Shown here piece by piece: positions 10,887 through 23,900 of a DNA stretch of 64,000 bases. Under the pieces are notes generated by a model, which worked only from the letters and a program-made list of their open reading frames with translations, did not search any database and was not told the origin of the DNA. The stretch is from Aureobasidium sp. EXF-3400. Lineage: Eukaryota > Ascomycota > Dothideomycetes > Dothideales > Saccotheciaceae. The translations under genes were made by a program, and so were the position numbers. Numbering within the stretch: the first letter of the stretch is position 1; each line of letters starts with the position of its first letter. The stretch is from positions 124,001-188,000 of the forward strand of contig SWBL01000010.1 in assembly GCA_024195585.1 (NCBI GenBank), in the 5' to 3' direction.

Positions 10887-11664
10887 GTTGATATGTGATT
10901 GATCTGCTAGGGAATCGAGACGCTCCCGCGAAAAAGTCGGCGGCGTCGACAACATCCCGCGCAAACTTCGGTGGGCCGTGTGTAAATCTTGGCATCTTTC
11001 GGTTACTTTCTCTCTACCATCTTTGCATCGATCTCTGGGAATGTTCAATTTGAAAAGATTCTTGATTTGATGCATGAAAGAGCTACTCTAAAAGTCTGGA
11101 ACAGTTCTCATTTTCGACTCCATGCCTGTCCCACCTCCTACAAACGCCGGCTAATTAAGATGAAAAGCATTCCTTTTTGACAGTCAATCTTTAGCTACTG
11201 TCTCTCTCATACTGAACCAGGACCTGATTTGAAAAGTGAAGAAGCGATAACCTTGGAAGAGAAAAAAAACAGCGAACATTTGGCCCCCATCATGCATCCA
11301 AAGGTTGTGCTAGAAGCAAAGAGAAGAAGATGGCGATAAAACAGCAGTCCGTCTCTCTTCTCTTCACTTCAGAGAATAAGCAATGCTCTCCTTTGATGAT
11401 GATGCAGGATGTAAGGCAAAACATAAAAGATCTCCTTCCTTCTCTTATCGTCATCGTAGTCGTCGTTCAATATGATTATTGCATGCATATCCCCAGGTCA
11501 TGTAGTGATTTTTCTCTTTCTTCTTTGCTTGCGAATAGCTGATCTCGCTCAGTCGTCATTGCCACAACTGTCGGCTTGTACGAGCATTCGTGGTATCGAT
11601 ATAAGCAAAAGCCAGCGCTTGGGTATCATGGATATATGCGAATTGTGATGCGAGTCTTTCACAC
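10887..11664. other. Intergenic: eIF3d promoter and Cla4 3' region
   Basis: About 780 bp between same-strand genes. Pyrimidine-rich near the eIF3d start. No gene recognised. Confidence 0.5.
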
Positions 11665-14179
11665 TCAGTGGCCACTCTGCTTTCTGAATCTCAGAAGCTC
11701 GGCGAGCATGTTGGGGTTGCATCCAGTCTTGAGGAAATCGTGTCTACCAAGCTCCTCGGCAGTGGCACGGGACTTGACGTCGACGCACAAGCAGACGCTC
11801 AAGAAGCTCTTAAGTTCCTTGCTAAGGGCTTCGGGCTTCTTCAGACGTGGTGTACCGTTGGTAGCGATCAAGTAAAGTGCCTTCAAAGGCTCCTCGTTAA
11901 GGTATGGAGGCTCAGACTCGATCATCTCGATGGCCATGATACCCAACGACCAGATGTCGACCTTGCTGCCATACTCCTTTTGCTTGACAACTTCAGGAGC
12001 CATCCAGTAAGGTGTACCGACCATGGTGGCACGCTTGCTGCGCTGCTCAGTCAACTTAGCACAGAAGCCAAAGTCAGTGATCTTGACGTTGCCTCGCGAA
12101 CTAAGCAGAACGTTGTCTGACTTGATATCACGGTGAATGATGTTCTGTTGGTGGAGATGAATAAGACCCTTGCAAGTCTGGAAATTCTAGTTAGCTTGTG
12201 ATCACAGTTCGACGAGATGATAAAACACTTACTTCGTGGCAGATTGTGGCAATCTGAGGCTCAGAGATGCTGGGGTTGTTGTCAATGACATCGGTAAGTG
12301 CACCACCCTCCATGAACTCCATGACGACCCAAAGCTCATTGCTCTCCTCCTGGAGGAAAGCATCAAGGAAGTTGACAATGTTGGGATGCTTGCTGTCCTT
12401 CATGACGATAATCTCGTTGACAATCAGTTCCTTACGAGGCTGGTTACGAAGATCCATCTGCTTGATAGCAACTTGAGCTCTGGGACCATTCTCACGCAAC
12501 TGTTGACGAGCAGTGGGAGAAGTGGCAGATTCGCGAATACGAGCAACGTAGACGGAGCCTGAGGCACCCTGACCAATCTTCTTTTGCTTGTTGTATGAGT
12601 CCAAAGGACGCTCCTTGGAGACGACCTCACGCAACTTCTCCATGACCTGAGCGTCGGTCATGCTTGACATGCGCACATCCTTTCTGGGTTCCTCCTTCTT
12701 AGGTGGGGCAGCAGTAAGGGCCATCTCAGCCTTCTTGATGGGGTCCATAGGTGCGCCAGTAGGTTGCTTAGACGCGACATTGAGCGGCTTGGGAGCAGCG
12801 GGAGATTGCTCTCTCTGCTGTTGAACGCCTGCATTGCTAGGCTTTCTCTGGCTGTTGGGCGACTGCTGTCTCTGGGAAGATTGACCAGGTCTGGGAATTG
12901 AAGAAGATGAGCCATTGGGAGAGGGTGCTGAAGGAGCCTGGCGCTGAGCAGTCAATTGACGGACTGGGTTGACCTTCTGACTTGATGAAGAGGGTGCAGA
13001 AGGAGCGGGTCTGGATGGTTGGTATCTGGATGAAGGGCTGGCATCGCGATCGTTGGAGTAACCGCCACCGCCAACCTCCTGCTGAGCCAAGGGCAGCTTG
13101 TGCTTGGGCAGACTAGCGTTATACTCTGCCAGCTCTTGTGCCTCTCTTCTCTGAGCATCTTCATATACGCGCTGCTTTTCGAGCATTCTACGTCTCTCGT
13201 CTTCCTTGCGTCTGCGTTCATCTTCGATGCGGGGGTCGTACTGGGGAGCTGTGTTGGTACGCGAAAGTGGGGGCTGCGAACCGGCGGGTGAGACGTTGCG
13301 GGTGGAGCTGTAGCTCTCCTTCCTGGTGTAAGCGGCAGGAGGTTGAGGACGAGGAGGAGCGATGCCGTTTCCGTGACCCAGCTGCTTATTGCCGTAGGCG
13401 TCAATTGGAGGGGTGGGGGTAAGACTGGGGTATTGCTTGGGGTCGTCTGCTCTCTTCTGGAGCTTGGTTGTGTAGAATTCAAGAGCCTCAACAACAGCCT
13501 GAGGATTCTTAGCCATATCGTCCTGTGTAAGCGCCGAACTGTTGAGCAGCTTCTGCCATTCCACAGGAAGGCCGACGAATCCTCCAGTGACAGGATCGAA
13601 GCCAACGTGGATGCGATGAGAGAACGAGGTGGGGTGGCTGACACCGCCCATGGTGGGACTCTTGTTGTAGATGACATCAATCCAGCCGTAGACATCGTTA
13701 TCCGTCTCGAACTTGCAGATGACCATCTTTTCATTTCCAGGGGTGCCTCTGGTCAACTCGAACGAGTAGGGGATGGTCTCGGATCTGGTGATGTTGAGGA
13801 CATCCTTGAGAGGGATGGAGAAGGAGATCTTGGGAGTGGTGTCGCTCTTTTGGAAGTCGAGAGCCTTTTCTCTGAGGACGAGGAACTTTTCGGACCAGAA
13901 GACACCCTTCATGAAACCACCTTCTTCCTTGACTTTGGCCCAGCCAGACTTGACGGCCGAGGATTCGTTGCGAGACGAGCCAAAGTCGGTCATGGAGCGC
14001 TGTAGAGAGACCGAGGCGCCAGGGCCAGGTGATTGCAGACTCAATTGGCTCATGTTGCCGGCAACATTGTTAACGTTGGGGGTGAGAGCGAGACGAGGAC
14101 GATCGGTGGGAGGACGAGGGGCAGGTCCTGGGTTCATGAAAGAGCCCTCTGAGTAGATACTGAAACGGCGTGTGAGCAT
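11665..14179 (-). CDS. CLA4: Cla4-type p21-activated protein kinase (PH-CRIB-kinase)
   Basis: Ste20/PAK serine-threonine kinase acting downstream of Cdc42/Rac in polarity, septation and hyphal growth. Exons 14179..12233 and 12177..11665 join at phase 0 (ATICHE then TCKGLIHLH) to 819 residues. Domains: PH about 76-175, CRIB about 180-210 (ISHPT-like [16 protein letters not shown]), a long disordered Pro/Ser/Gln linker with a basic coiled-coil-like stretch, and a kinase from 535. Kinase landmarks: [13 protein letters not shown], lysine 573 in [12 protein letters not shown] (His664), DFGFCAK (Asp684) and GTPYWMAPE. The PH domain separates Cla4 from Ste20. The first in-frame ATG is at 14179; the frame stays open to 14542 without an ATG. 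Confidence 0.95.
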
Positions 14180-15392
14180 GGCGGTGTGGATGACTCGTCG
14201 TGTATCAAAACATACCCGTGTGGTTGCGACATCGTGTGTGCTTGTTCGCAAGCGCTTCAAGTGTGCGAGTTGACCTTTTTTTTGCAGTGGACGCGGCGCA
14301 ACACAAGGTTTGGCAGGCGTTGACCAAGCCTCGGAGGATTGTTGGACGCGCGAACTTGTCGTGGTGGTGTCGTGTAACGTCGTGGATGAGGATGGCCTTG
14401 TCGAAGTGAGGGTAAGCGCAGCAGATTGCGGAGTTGATTCGGCGTCTTTGTTCGACGACCCCTGTGCTGGCCAGTGACGGTGTGCTGGAAGTGAAGCGCA
14501 AACAACAGTGACGGGGTTTTGCAGACAGCAGACAACAGACAATGACAGCGCTCTGCCTGCAGACGTTGAGATAAAACGAGTGAAGTCGACGGACGGTTGA
14601 AAGGCTGCAGTGCGAAAAGATCGAGGGGCTGCTGTCGCACTCTCTCACACCTGCCAAACTGGACGGCGCTGCGTTTCGCCCATCTCGACCCGTGCACCAC
14701 TCTCACCGCCTTGACCCGCGACCTACTCAACCTTTGCACGATTATCCGCAAGTCACCTATCCATCTTTTGACTTGATTGCTATATACGTGTTGTACTGTC
14801 TATATATCCCTTTGCAACACAATCTTCACTGACCTCTCACACAAAATATTATCCGTCATCTCTTCTGCCAGGCACAACGTCACACGTGAACGGCCCCTGA
14901 ACGGACGGCCAACTCTACCGCAGTGGCTTTTCCCTTGTCATGCACCTTCCGCCTTATCACAAAGCCCCTCTTCTTCTCTTGAACATACCCACCTTTCATT
15001 GTCCTTCATACGGCTAAGAGTTGCCTTTTGTATACTCATCCGTCTTGGTGAAACATTGGCCATGCTCACTATAGCAATTGCCTATCTACATCCAGTCCCC
15101 ATGTGAAACGCTCTTGCTCGTGCCATGCGGAAGCTTAAACTCCGCCCATCCCGCTGAGGGGCAGGCACATTTACCTTTCATCTCGACCATAGCACGATAT
15201 CCTCCTACTCAAATCTCGATCAGGGCTTGAGAAAGTGCTTTCCACTGGGAATAAAGTATACACTTGAGAATTTCTGACTTTGTATCATGCCGGCGAAAAT
15301 CAAACTAACGAACTCGCTAATGCCATAACAAACAATATCTTTTCGACGCTTTCGCAACTCCATTGCCAGCATGTAAAACGCCATGTGATGTC
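14180..15392. other. Intergenic: long Cla4 leader and alpha-actinin 3' flank
   Basis: About 1.2 kb. The first 360 bp are in-frame open with the Cla4 CDS but have no ATG, so they are read as 5'-UTR. The rest shows no gene on either strand. Confidence 0.5.
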
Positions 15393-17481
15393 TTACTCTC
15401 CATTGGCATCCACTTTAGCTCCGCCCATGTACTTTTGCATGAACGTGATGTAGTCGTACTTTTCCAGATCACGGTCTTCCTGCAAGTCAGGTCCACTGTG
15501 TTGTGGCATCGTCTTGACCAAATCCTCGATCAGTTCGTCGGGGATGAGTGAGTGTCTGAGATCAAGCTCAGTAACATATGGCTTGCCATCTGCAACCTCG
15601 CGGAAACTCTCAAACACTTGTTCGGCCGTGTATTGATCTTCAGTGACTTCGACCATGAAGCGAATGAACTGCTCAAAGCTGACCGTACCGCCGGGGCCGT
15701 TGCTGACTTCCAAGAAGCGTTCATGCATCTCATCCTCATCATACACAAGTCCCAAACTGGCAAGCGCTGCTGAGAATTCAAGCTCCTGCAGCGAGTTGCT
15801 ACCGCCACGGTCAAAGTGTCTAAAGACGGATTCAAACTCTTCCAGTTGTATGGGTGTGAGGTTGGTCATGCTGCGCGCCACCATCTGGTTTTCCAAAAAG
15901 GCTAGTTTCTTCTGCACACTCGATTTGACCAAGCCCAATTCGTAGACAAGCTCGTCGTATGTATATGTTGTAAAGTCGTTTTCCTCAATGTTTGCCTCTT
16001 CGCATTGCTCGTCCAGTCGTCCGATGATGGTGAGGTATTCATCGAGCGGTGGTACTGATTCTGAGATTTTGGTGATGTGCTCTCTTTGGTCTTCAACTTC
16101 GCCCTCGAGTCCGGAGATGCTTACACTCAATGTGTGCAGAGCGAGAGCAAAGTCGTTGGCCTTGTCGGCAAAAGTCCTCCGTAGAGTGTTCTTGATGTCG
16201 CGGATCGTTTCGTTGATGACTCTACTCCTCTCTTTCTCAGCACCCATCAATCCAGCCCAGGCAGCTTCCAGTGCAACCAAGCTGAGCTCCGGTGGTGGCT
16301 CGTACGGTCTCAGGCGGTATGTGCTGAGTTTTGTCTTGATGTTTCCTAGCAGACCGACCAAGTCGCTCTTTTCTGCTACCCACTTTCTCTTTTGATTGCG
16401 CTTATATCCCATGAACTCGGAGCTCTGCATCTTGGCATCGGTATAGGAGCCCTGGAAAGTGGCTTCGGTCCATTGTTTTTGCTGGTCGGTGATTTGGCGG
16501 AGGAGCTCTCTCATACGGCGCTCAAAGCTGTTTTGCATTTCCCAGGCTCCTTGCATGTTGGAAACGAACTTCTCAACACGTCTTCCTGCGTTTTCGACAC
16601 GTTCCATGGCGGAGAAGGCGTGGAACCAGTAGGCAATGTATGTCATAAGCGAGCGCTCGTCGGGCTTCGCAACGTCACACACATCGTCGACGTCGAGCAG
16701 GTCCGGGATACCGATTTCCTTGGAAGCAATGTCGAAGGCCAATTGCATGTTTCCACGGTGATCGTTCTTGTCGAGCTTGTCGTAGTCGATGAGGTCGGGA
16801 CGATGAATATCGAGTAGTGCGCAGCTGAGTGATGTCAGGTTAGTATTGTTTCAGCGGGTGCTTTGTAGAAGCGGTTTCACATACAAAGCGAGACCATCGT
16901 TCCAGCTCGAGGAAAAGTCTCGGACCTCGACCTCGTCGTAGCAAGCAGTCTTTCTCTGACACCACAGTAGCAAGCCTTCTTTTGCGCTCAAGCCCTCTTC
17001 GTTGATGTGGCTGATGGTGAAGCGGAGAATGAGAGTCCATATGAGACCGAGGATGATTTTTCGATTGCCGTCTACAATGTCTTCTGCGCCGATATTCGTT
17101 AATTGGATACGCCGGCCTTTGATAAAGTCCAGAGCTATGTTGACGTTCTCGAATCGCTGCACTCGTAGTTTGGGCCGGGAAGCGTAGCGGCCTAATGATT
17201 CTTGGGAGAGGATTTCGAGGAGATGGATGAGCATGACCTGCACACACTGGTCAGATTGGAGAGTAGACAGCCGAGAAGAGAGAAACTTACGCCATCGGAG
17301 AGATCAGTGACCAGATCCTTGATCTGCACATTGCGGACCTGCAATTTGCTGTTGAGCCTGTGTCGCGAGCTTCAGTCAGCGATTTGTCCATATCGGTCGC
17401 GGACGTGGTGGCTCTGCAGTACCATTTGCCGAATGTCTTCTCCTGCACCTTGACCCAGCTCTGTTCCAGCAGCACAGCCAT
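15393..17481 (-). CDS. ain1: Alpha-actinin-like actin crosslinker (Ain1 type)
   Basis: Crosslinks F-actin at the cytokinetic ring and septum. Four exons, 17481..17423, 17357..17291, 17237..16885 and 16824..15393, join in phase to 636 residues, close to fission-yeast Ain1. Exon 1-3 encode tandem calponin-homology domains: SWVKVQEKTFGKW, then VTDLSDGVMLIHLLEILS, and the second CH domain with NDGLAFCALLDIHRPDLID across the exon 3/4 join and FDIASKEIGIPDLLDVDDV. A short spectrin-like helical rod follows (about 300-460), with fewer repeats than animal alpha-actinin. The C-terminus has calmodulin-like EF-hands (FRHFDRGGSNSLQELEF), with a degenerate loop suggesting weak calcium binding. Confidence 0.94.
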
Positions 17482-18535
17482 GGCTGGCGCGCCCTGTCTG
17501 ATTAAGACTCCTGCAACACCCGCCGGCGCCTAGGAGCTGTGTGCGACGATAGCGATGCTGTTCCCTCCTTATCCAAAAGAGGCAGCCGGTAGTCCTGTCG
17601 CTGCGGTAATATATCTCGCGATACAATGTATACAAAAAGGTTGCCGAAGCGGTGAGATGCAAGTGAGGGAGCCCTGTACAAGGTTAAAGTAAATAAACGG
17701 CCTTTGGGCCGAAACCCTCCAGCCTCCGCAATTCATCGAGGCCAGCAGCCCCATCACTTGCCGACGACCTCATTTCTTGTACCACCATTCAATTTTATAT
17801 TCATACCAATCTCTCCGACTCCTTTTTCCTGCACTGCCCGCCTAGTCTATAACCTGTGTATATTCTATGAGGTTCCAACCTGTTCTTCTTTGTGCTCTGG
17901 CTTGTAGTCGCGACTTCTGTGTTGAGCTTGATGTGCTTCAACAGCCAAGTCCTTTTTGCTCCTCTACACACCCTGACGCGAATTACAATACCTCCCTTGT
18001 CATCGCCACAGGCCTGCTATTGTTCCGAAGCATGATTCTAACGAATAATCTGCCCTTCTTGATATTGTATGCCTGGTTTCATATAGTGTTGTGCACTGTG
18101 GTTGTCTGAGAGATGCATCTACACTTTCGCAAGCCCACAGTTAAAGCTCCAAGTAAGAACTCACGTGAAACCGTGTCGATGTTCAGCAATCACAATATTC
18201 GAGAACGAACATACCTTACAATCATTGCAAATCACAAACAAAAACGGGGAAACGAAGAATTATGTCATAACAAAGTTTGATTGGTATTGCTGCATTTCTT
18301 GCGCATATCTACCCTTCCTCTCCTTCTCCTAGACAGACCAAAAAAATCAAACACCCCAATGCTGCTCCTCGCTCTGAGTTGGGTATCCGCTAAAAACCAT
18401 GCAAAGTCATATTCCATGACTTTTTGCGTTATATTGTTCGTTAGACGGCCGTGATGATCATAAACGTGAAAATTGCGAAAAAAGGAGAAGTGAAAAAGAA
18501 CCAAAGTCAAAACTGTAGAATCCCCAAAAACTCGC
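17482..18535. other. Intergenic: alpha-actinin promoter and CRIB-protein 3' region
   Basis: About 1.05 kb between same-strand genes. Short open frames have no recognisable content. Confidence 0.5.
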
Positions 18536-20923
18536 TTATATCCAAGCTGGGTATTCTTGGAAGCCCTGGTGTTGCTCGGGCGGAGACATTGGTGGAGTGG
18601 GTGGTACTCCACTGTACTTGCATTCAGTACTGGCTGTCGTCTTTGGTGATGTGTCCATGGCCATGGAAGATGATGTGCGGAAGGCGTGTTGGACGTGAGA
18701 GAGACGGCTAGGTGTGGTAGGTCTGCTGGACGCACGTCCGTTTCTGACGAAGCGTCCGGCGGCCTGGAGGATTGCGCGATCTTGTGCGGAAGAAGGTCTG
18801 CGCATGGTGGGGAAGGAGCTGGGCCAGGATGAGGTAGGTGAAACGGGTGGTGAAACTGGCTTTGGTGGTTGCTGCGCGGGCAAAGGTGGGAGGGCGGTCT
18901 TTGGAGGAGGCACTGGTGGGGCGGCGAAAGATAAAGGTACAGACATGCGCGCTGCTCGTGGTTTGTATACGGGGTGTGTGAATGTGATGCCTCTTTGCTT
19001 TGCGTCTTCTGGTAGACAAAGAGGTGATGCAATTGACCAGCGTGCGCTCCTGTCCAAGGAATGGCCACGCTTGACATTGTCGTCCAATGAGATGGAGCGA
19101 GTATGGCAGGGCTTTGTAGGACTGAGGGTCTCCGAACTACTATCAGTGTGTGGTACCTTAGCAGGCGATTCCAAAATAGGACTCAAGTCAGCGCGTGAGA
19201 CGGACAACTGAGGAGAATCGTGTCGGGCCTGTTCCTTGACAAAGGTTGAGCTGCTGTCGAAATCGGCAAAAAGTGCTTCAACGTCAGGCTGCGACTTGAT
19301 GCTTGCTCTGCGCGATGGATCGCTGAACGATGCGCGCTGGATGGAGACGCTGGTGGTCGAGTCTCTACGTGCTGAGCAGGAAGAACCTTTGCGGCTTGAT
19401 CTGACCGACTCCCAGTCAAAATCACATGATGACTCAGCCTCTACCAGATAGCAGAAATCGATGTCGTTCTCCCAAGATTCACCAGAAGTCAGGCTGGGTA
19501 CATTGCCATCAACACTGAAAGAGAGGCGGCTCTCGGAAGAGCTTCTTGGTACTTCGGCACCGGAGCCTCCATGTGCTTGTGCAAAAGCATTGCCGACAGG
19601 GAAAGGTGTGAAGACCAGACCGTTCTTTTGACGAGCAGCTGAACCGAGGGATGGTGACGATCGCGGAGATAGTGCAGGTGATGTAACAGGCGATAGATCC
19701 AGCATAGCCTTTGCTCGGGGGACCTTTACTGGGCTGGGTCCACAACCTTCCATCTCCTCAGGAACCGACTCAAGACTGGTGCCAGGGAGTTCGAAGATCT
19801 GAGGTTGACTCGATGTACGCTCTACTGTAGGTGGCGTGGTTTGTGCGCGTAGGGCTGGATGGATCATGGTAGGAGGCTCTCTCTGCTCAGCGCCCAGGGC
19901 AGCCAGTCTCTCCCTTGATGGCAAGTCTAGTCGAGAGAAGCTGTGCGATCTTGAGCTGAGCGAGAGCGAACGTGCTCGCTCGTCGACAGAAGAATCCAAT
20001 TCATTGGGAGTACAAGGAGTGCTGTCGAGTTCATGCACAGATGAATTATAGCTCAAGCCACGATGCCTGAGAGCGAAAGACTCGGAGCGAACGGACGAGG
20101 CGGTGGAGGGTCTCCTCTCGTTTGTGCGAGTACGATAGCTACTGTCGACAGGATCTGCTTTGATACCACGAAGTTCGCTTCTAGGTGCTTGGAAGGCCGA
20201 AGCGGCCCAAAACTCAGAGACAAGTTCGCTGTCGGTTACAGATGCAAGTTGTGGTAGTTGCTCCTGCTGAGTGTGTGTGACGTGTTGGAAATTGAAGGGA
20301 GCCGAGATGTCCTTCTTCCTTAATGTTTGGTAGACTTGTGGGAAGGCGTTAGTACTCATATGTCAAAACATCCGTGCACGCGACTTACAGGCTTCCTCTG
20401 AGTCATGCTCTGTGTCACCGTCTGTAGATTCACGTCGCCAGCTCGATGTTCGATTGTCGCTACGCAACCATCGCATCAAAGTTTCATCCTTTGTTTCTGC
20501 GCCTTTGGGAATTTTGGAAGAACGTCTCCGAGAAAAGATGGATGACCGCCAGCTATCTGTGGGCGGCACGGCAATGGTAGTCGACTTTGAATCGATGCTG
20601 AAGCGAGATTCGGGTCGAGACGAAATTTCGGATCGACCAGGTTGGACGAAAGCGGAATCCCGAGGCGAAGAATGACCAGACGAGAATATGTCCGCTGAGG
20701 AGGCTGTGGAACTACGGGGGCCAAACAGTGACAGCCGTTTTCTGGAAGACGATGAACTGCGGTCGGAAGAGGAGCTCATGAAGTTCCACGGCCTGGAGTC
20801 GGTGCCGAATGTTGCTGATAGACGTGAAGCCTTCTTGGGCGTTGGGTCGGTTGTAGTGAAAGCCATAGAATCTGAGCGTTGATTGGAGCTGTCATCGCTT
20901 TGCGAAAACCACGTTGGAGCCAT
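18536..20923 (-). CDS. CRIB (p21-Rho-binding) domain protein, otherwise disordered
   Basis: Two exons, 20923..20389 and 20334..18536, join in phase across a 54-nt intron with a TACTAAC branch site, giving 777 residues. The join restores EEAFYQTLRKKDISAPFNF: a CRIB motif ISAPFNFQHVTH at residues 188-199, the signature of proteins that bind GTP-loaded Cdc42 or Rac. Everything else is low complexity: Ser-rich N-terminus, acidic and Ser/Pro-rich middle, and proline runs (APPVPPPKTALPPLPAQ) that could dock SH3 domains. There is no kinase or GAP domain, so it is a CRIB-only effector or scaffold, functionally reminiscent of yeast Gic proteins though not alignable outside the motif. It lies next to alpha-actinin and Cla4 on the same strand. 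Confidence 0.82.
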
Positions 20924-23900
20924 CTAGTCCGGGAGATAATTCATGACCATAAGAGAGAGTATATGTTTGGAGTCGTTGTTGTTGATAGGTGAAGCCCGGA
21001 CCGAGGTACTACTTGGATTGCTCGTGATAGTGGACAGCGTGACAAGACTCGATAGTGACAGACACAAGATGGGACGGATACACAGTTGGAGGGCGAGGAT
21101 GGAAGAAGTAGAAAAAGAGAAAAAGACCAGCGTAAAATGCAAGCCAATGTTGTGACTGCAAGCTAGGTTGCACGGCGCAAAAGTACAGCAGTGTGGAGCG
21201 TGTACGACCAGGGAACGTCAGCCGAATGATGACAGAGGGTGGTAGGCTAAATCTGGAGGAGGAGTCAAACCTGGCCCTCTCAGTCAAGCCACCAAGCACC
21301 ACCCTCATCAATGCCCATCACGCTAGGTGTTCCTGCAGCCGGCGGCCGCATGGCACTATAGTGGACTTGCCGTGCCTCGTGAGCACTGAACCGATCGCTC
21401 AACTTCCGACTCCCAAACCCACCGTCCAGGCACCTCAGCGTCAACCACAGGCCCCGGCGTTCATGAGAGGAGGCATCGATGTTACCGCGGCGCTTCTGTT
21501 TACTTCGCACCATTAGCAATCCCAGGGCTAAGGCGAAACCCGCGAGAGGGGTTACTCGTGGGTACTCGAGCACTGGCCTTGCGCAAACTGCGGACTTTTT
21601 TCACAAGTACAGGATTGCGAAAAGTCTAAAGTCTGAAAGCCACGAGTAAACGAGCGGAGACGCGGGAAAGCAACGCTGAGAGGTGGAGCTGACAGTGCGT
21701 TGCTAACATGTTGGGGAGACGCAGCTTTCTTGCGTCAGAACCTTGCTGCGCTTCCATGGTGGTCAATGGTCATGTTCGTGCATCTATCGTGTGAGAGAGT
21801 CGGTCGAGTCTGCGCAATGGCTGTATAGCGACGGTTGCTCGCCGCTTCCGACCTGGTTGTCGGGTTGTAGAGAGTGCTAGAACGCTAAACGAGCGGTTGC
21901 TGTGTTAAGATTACGCGCACCGTTGGAGGCTGGTGGGTCCCCGATGGTATGCATGTCTGCGGGTTTCGCGATGGTGATCCCGACCAGCTGGACATCGCGC
22001 AATCATCTCAGACTCGAGGTCTGGCTTGGTCCACACTACAACACACTATCTCCTAACTACACACGCTGTCAACAATGTCACTTGTCATGGTCAAGGCGCC
22101 TATACGCAAGTGGTCAAGACTTGAGGTCTTCTTGAGCAAAGCTCAGTTGGCCGAACAATCGGTAAGTGTCTCTCAGACGACGTCCAGCCGCTCCCCAGAG
22201 ATCAAACGTCGCACATACATATGCAAGACGACAAGAAAAGATATGCATATCCATGTTGCGTTACGCGCGCTAGAAAGATGCATGGATGTCGTGCGACTTC
22301 TTTACATCCGATCAGGTATTGTTTTCGAGGACTCATCTCTTGATGCAGGCACTCGTCCTTGACCTGGCTGGGCCAAATCTCACTTATTGTACCCTATGCA
22401 GCGCACCTCTTCGGGTCCGACGCGGAATACCGCCCGCGGCGCCTCAGCCTTCGTCAAGAACTCTAAAAACTGATGCTCGCAATGCAAGGCACATGTCCTT
22501 GTAATTTCGCTGTTTATGCGATGAAGGCGGTGACGGGTACATAAACTTTCAGACTCTGCATACCAGCCGCTGTCATCTTAATGTCCTTGACAGCGTCTAT
22601 CCTTGCATGAAAGACTGAATTGGGTTGTGGTGTGTTGTTGGGGGCTTGAATAGGCACTCGCGTGCCAGCCTCCGATATCAACACTCGAAACGCCTCCCGA
22701 TAGTTATCGATATCTACGAATCTACAAACTGCATCGGCCCGCATCCGGCTCAGACAAACCTGGATTGCACAAGTGACTACTTCCTCCCATTGGCGTGCTC
22801 CCGGAAACTGTCCGAGTCTTGTGGCTCTCGAAGGATTCAATGGCCCAATAGTGAAGCCCTTGGTTCATCTTATCCACTTCAGCCTTCATCCATGGCCTCT
22901 TGTTAGCATGAAGCTGGAGATCCCACAGATAAACGAGTGTGGTACTCGGACGGCTTCCCCGACAAAATGCTGTGCTTATTCAGCGCCCTGAGCTCTGCAA
23001 AGTTGGCGCCAAAATAACCCCCAATCTACACTGCGGATGAAATCTGAATTACAACCGAGTTGCTGGGAATTGGTCAAGCCGCACCAAAGCCCTCTGACCA
23101 TTTTGTTTCGTACACAATTTTTTACCGACGACCTGGAGGGAAGATAGTAAATCCTCTTCCAAGTTTCGGACGAAATTGCTCGGTCTGCTGCGGCTTTATG
23201 GAGGGGTTGTCGTCACACGTGGTGAGAAGTCCGACTCCTGAACAGAAAGTGGTGGATCTGGCCGAAATCCACCGATCTTGATTGGATCTGGGGGTCCACT
23301 GTCCACAACGCAAAGCCTTGAACAAAACAAGTTCGTGCTCAGCAACAAGGTCCATACACCATCGACTTGCAGCAAATTGAAAAGTCAAAATTCCACAACG
23401 TTGTATGATGTCAAGCATTCTTTCAACACACTACTTGAACTCCAGAACATCCACTCACTGAAACTAGGCACTTGTCCACCGCCTTCCTAACTGTTTAGTC
23501 TGGAGGACCGAGCGTGCGACGTACGACGGACGGCAGTTGACATAGGTCAAGACACGCGACGACATCAGATGTTATTAACGAATCAGAAAAAAAAGTGCTG
23601 TTTACAGGAAACAACAGACCGCAAATCCGCCATGATCAATCGAAACTGACACGTATGCACACGACCTCCTGAGTTTTTCTTCCTTGGTGCTCGATCTGGA
23701 TCCCCATGCCATGTTTCAGCGGTAAAAGTCAGCAGACATGACTCTATACTCGCATACTGAGCTTTGTACTGTCATCGTTTTGCTACAACGAAATGTCCTG
23801 ACTCGCCGACATCGATATTCGATTGACTTCAGATGAGCCATGGCACACCACACACATCTCTATCGACTGGAGCTACGATCAAGAAAATACCATCTCTGCA

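Noticed and set aside
13343..14005. 220-codon plus-strand open frame
   Set aside because: Antisense to the PH-CRIB part of Cla4; no recognisable content.
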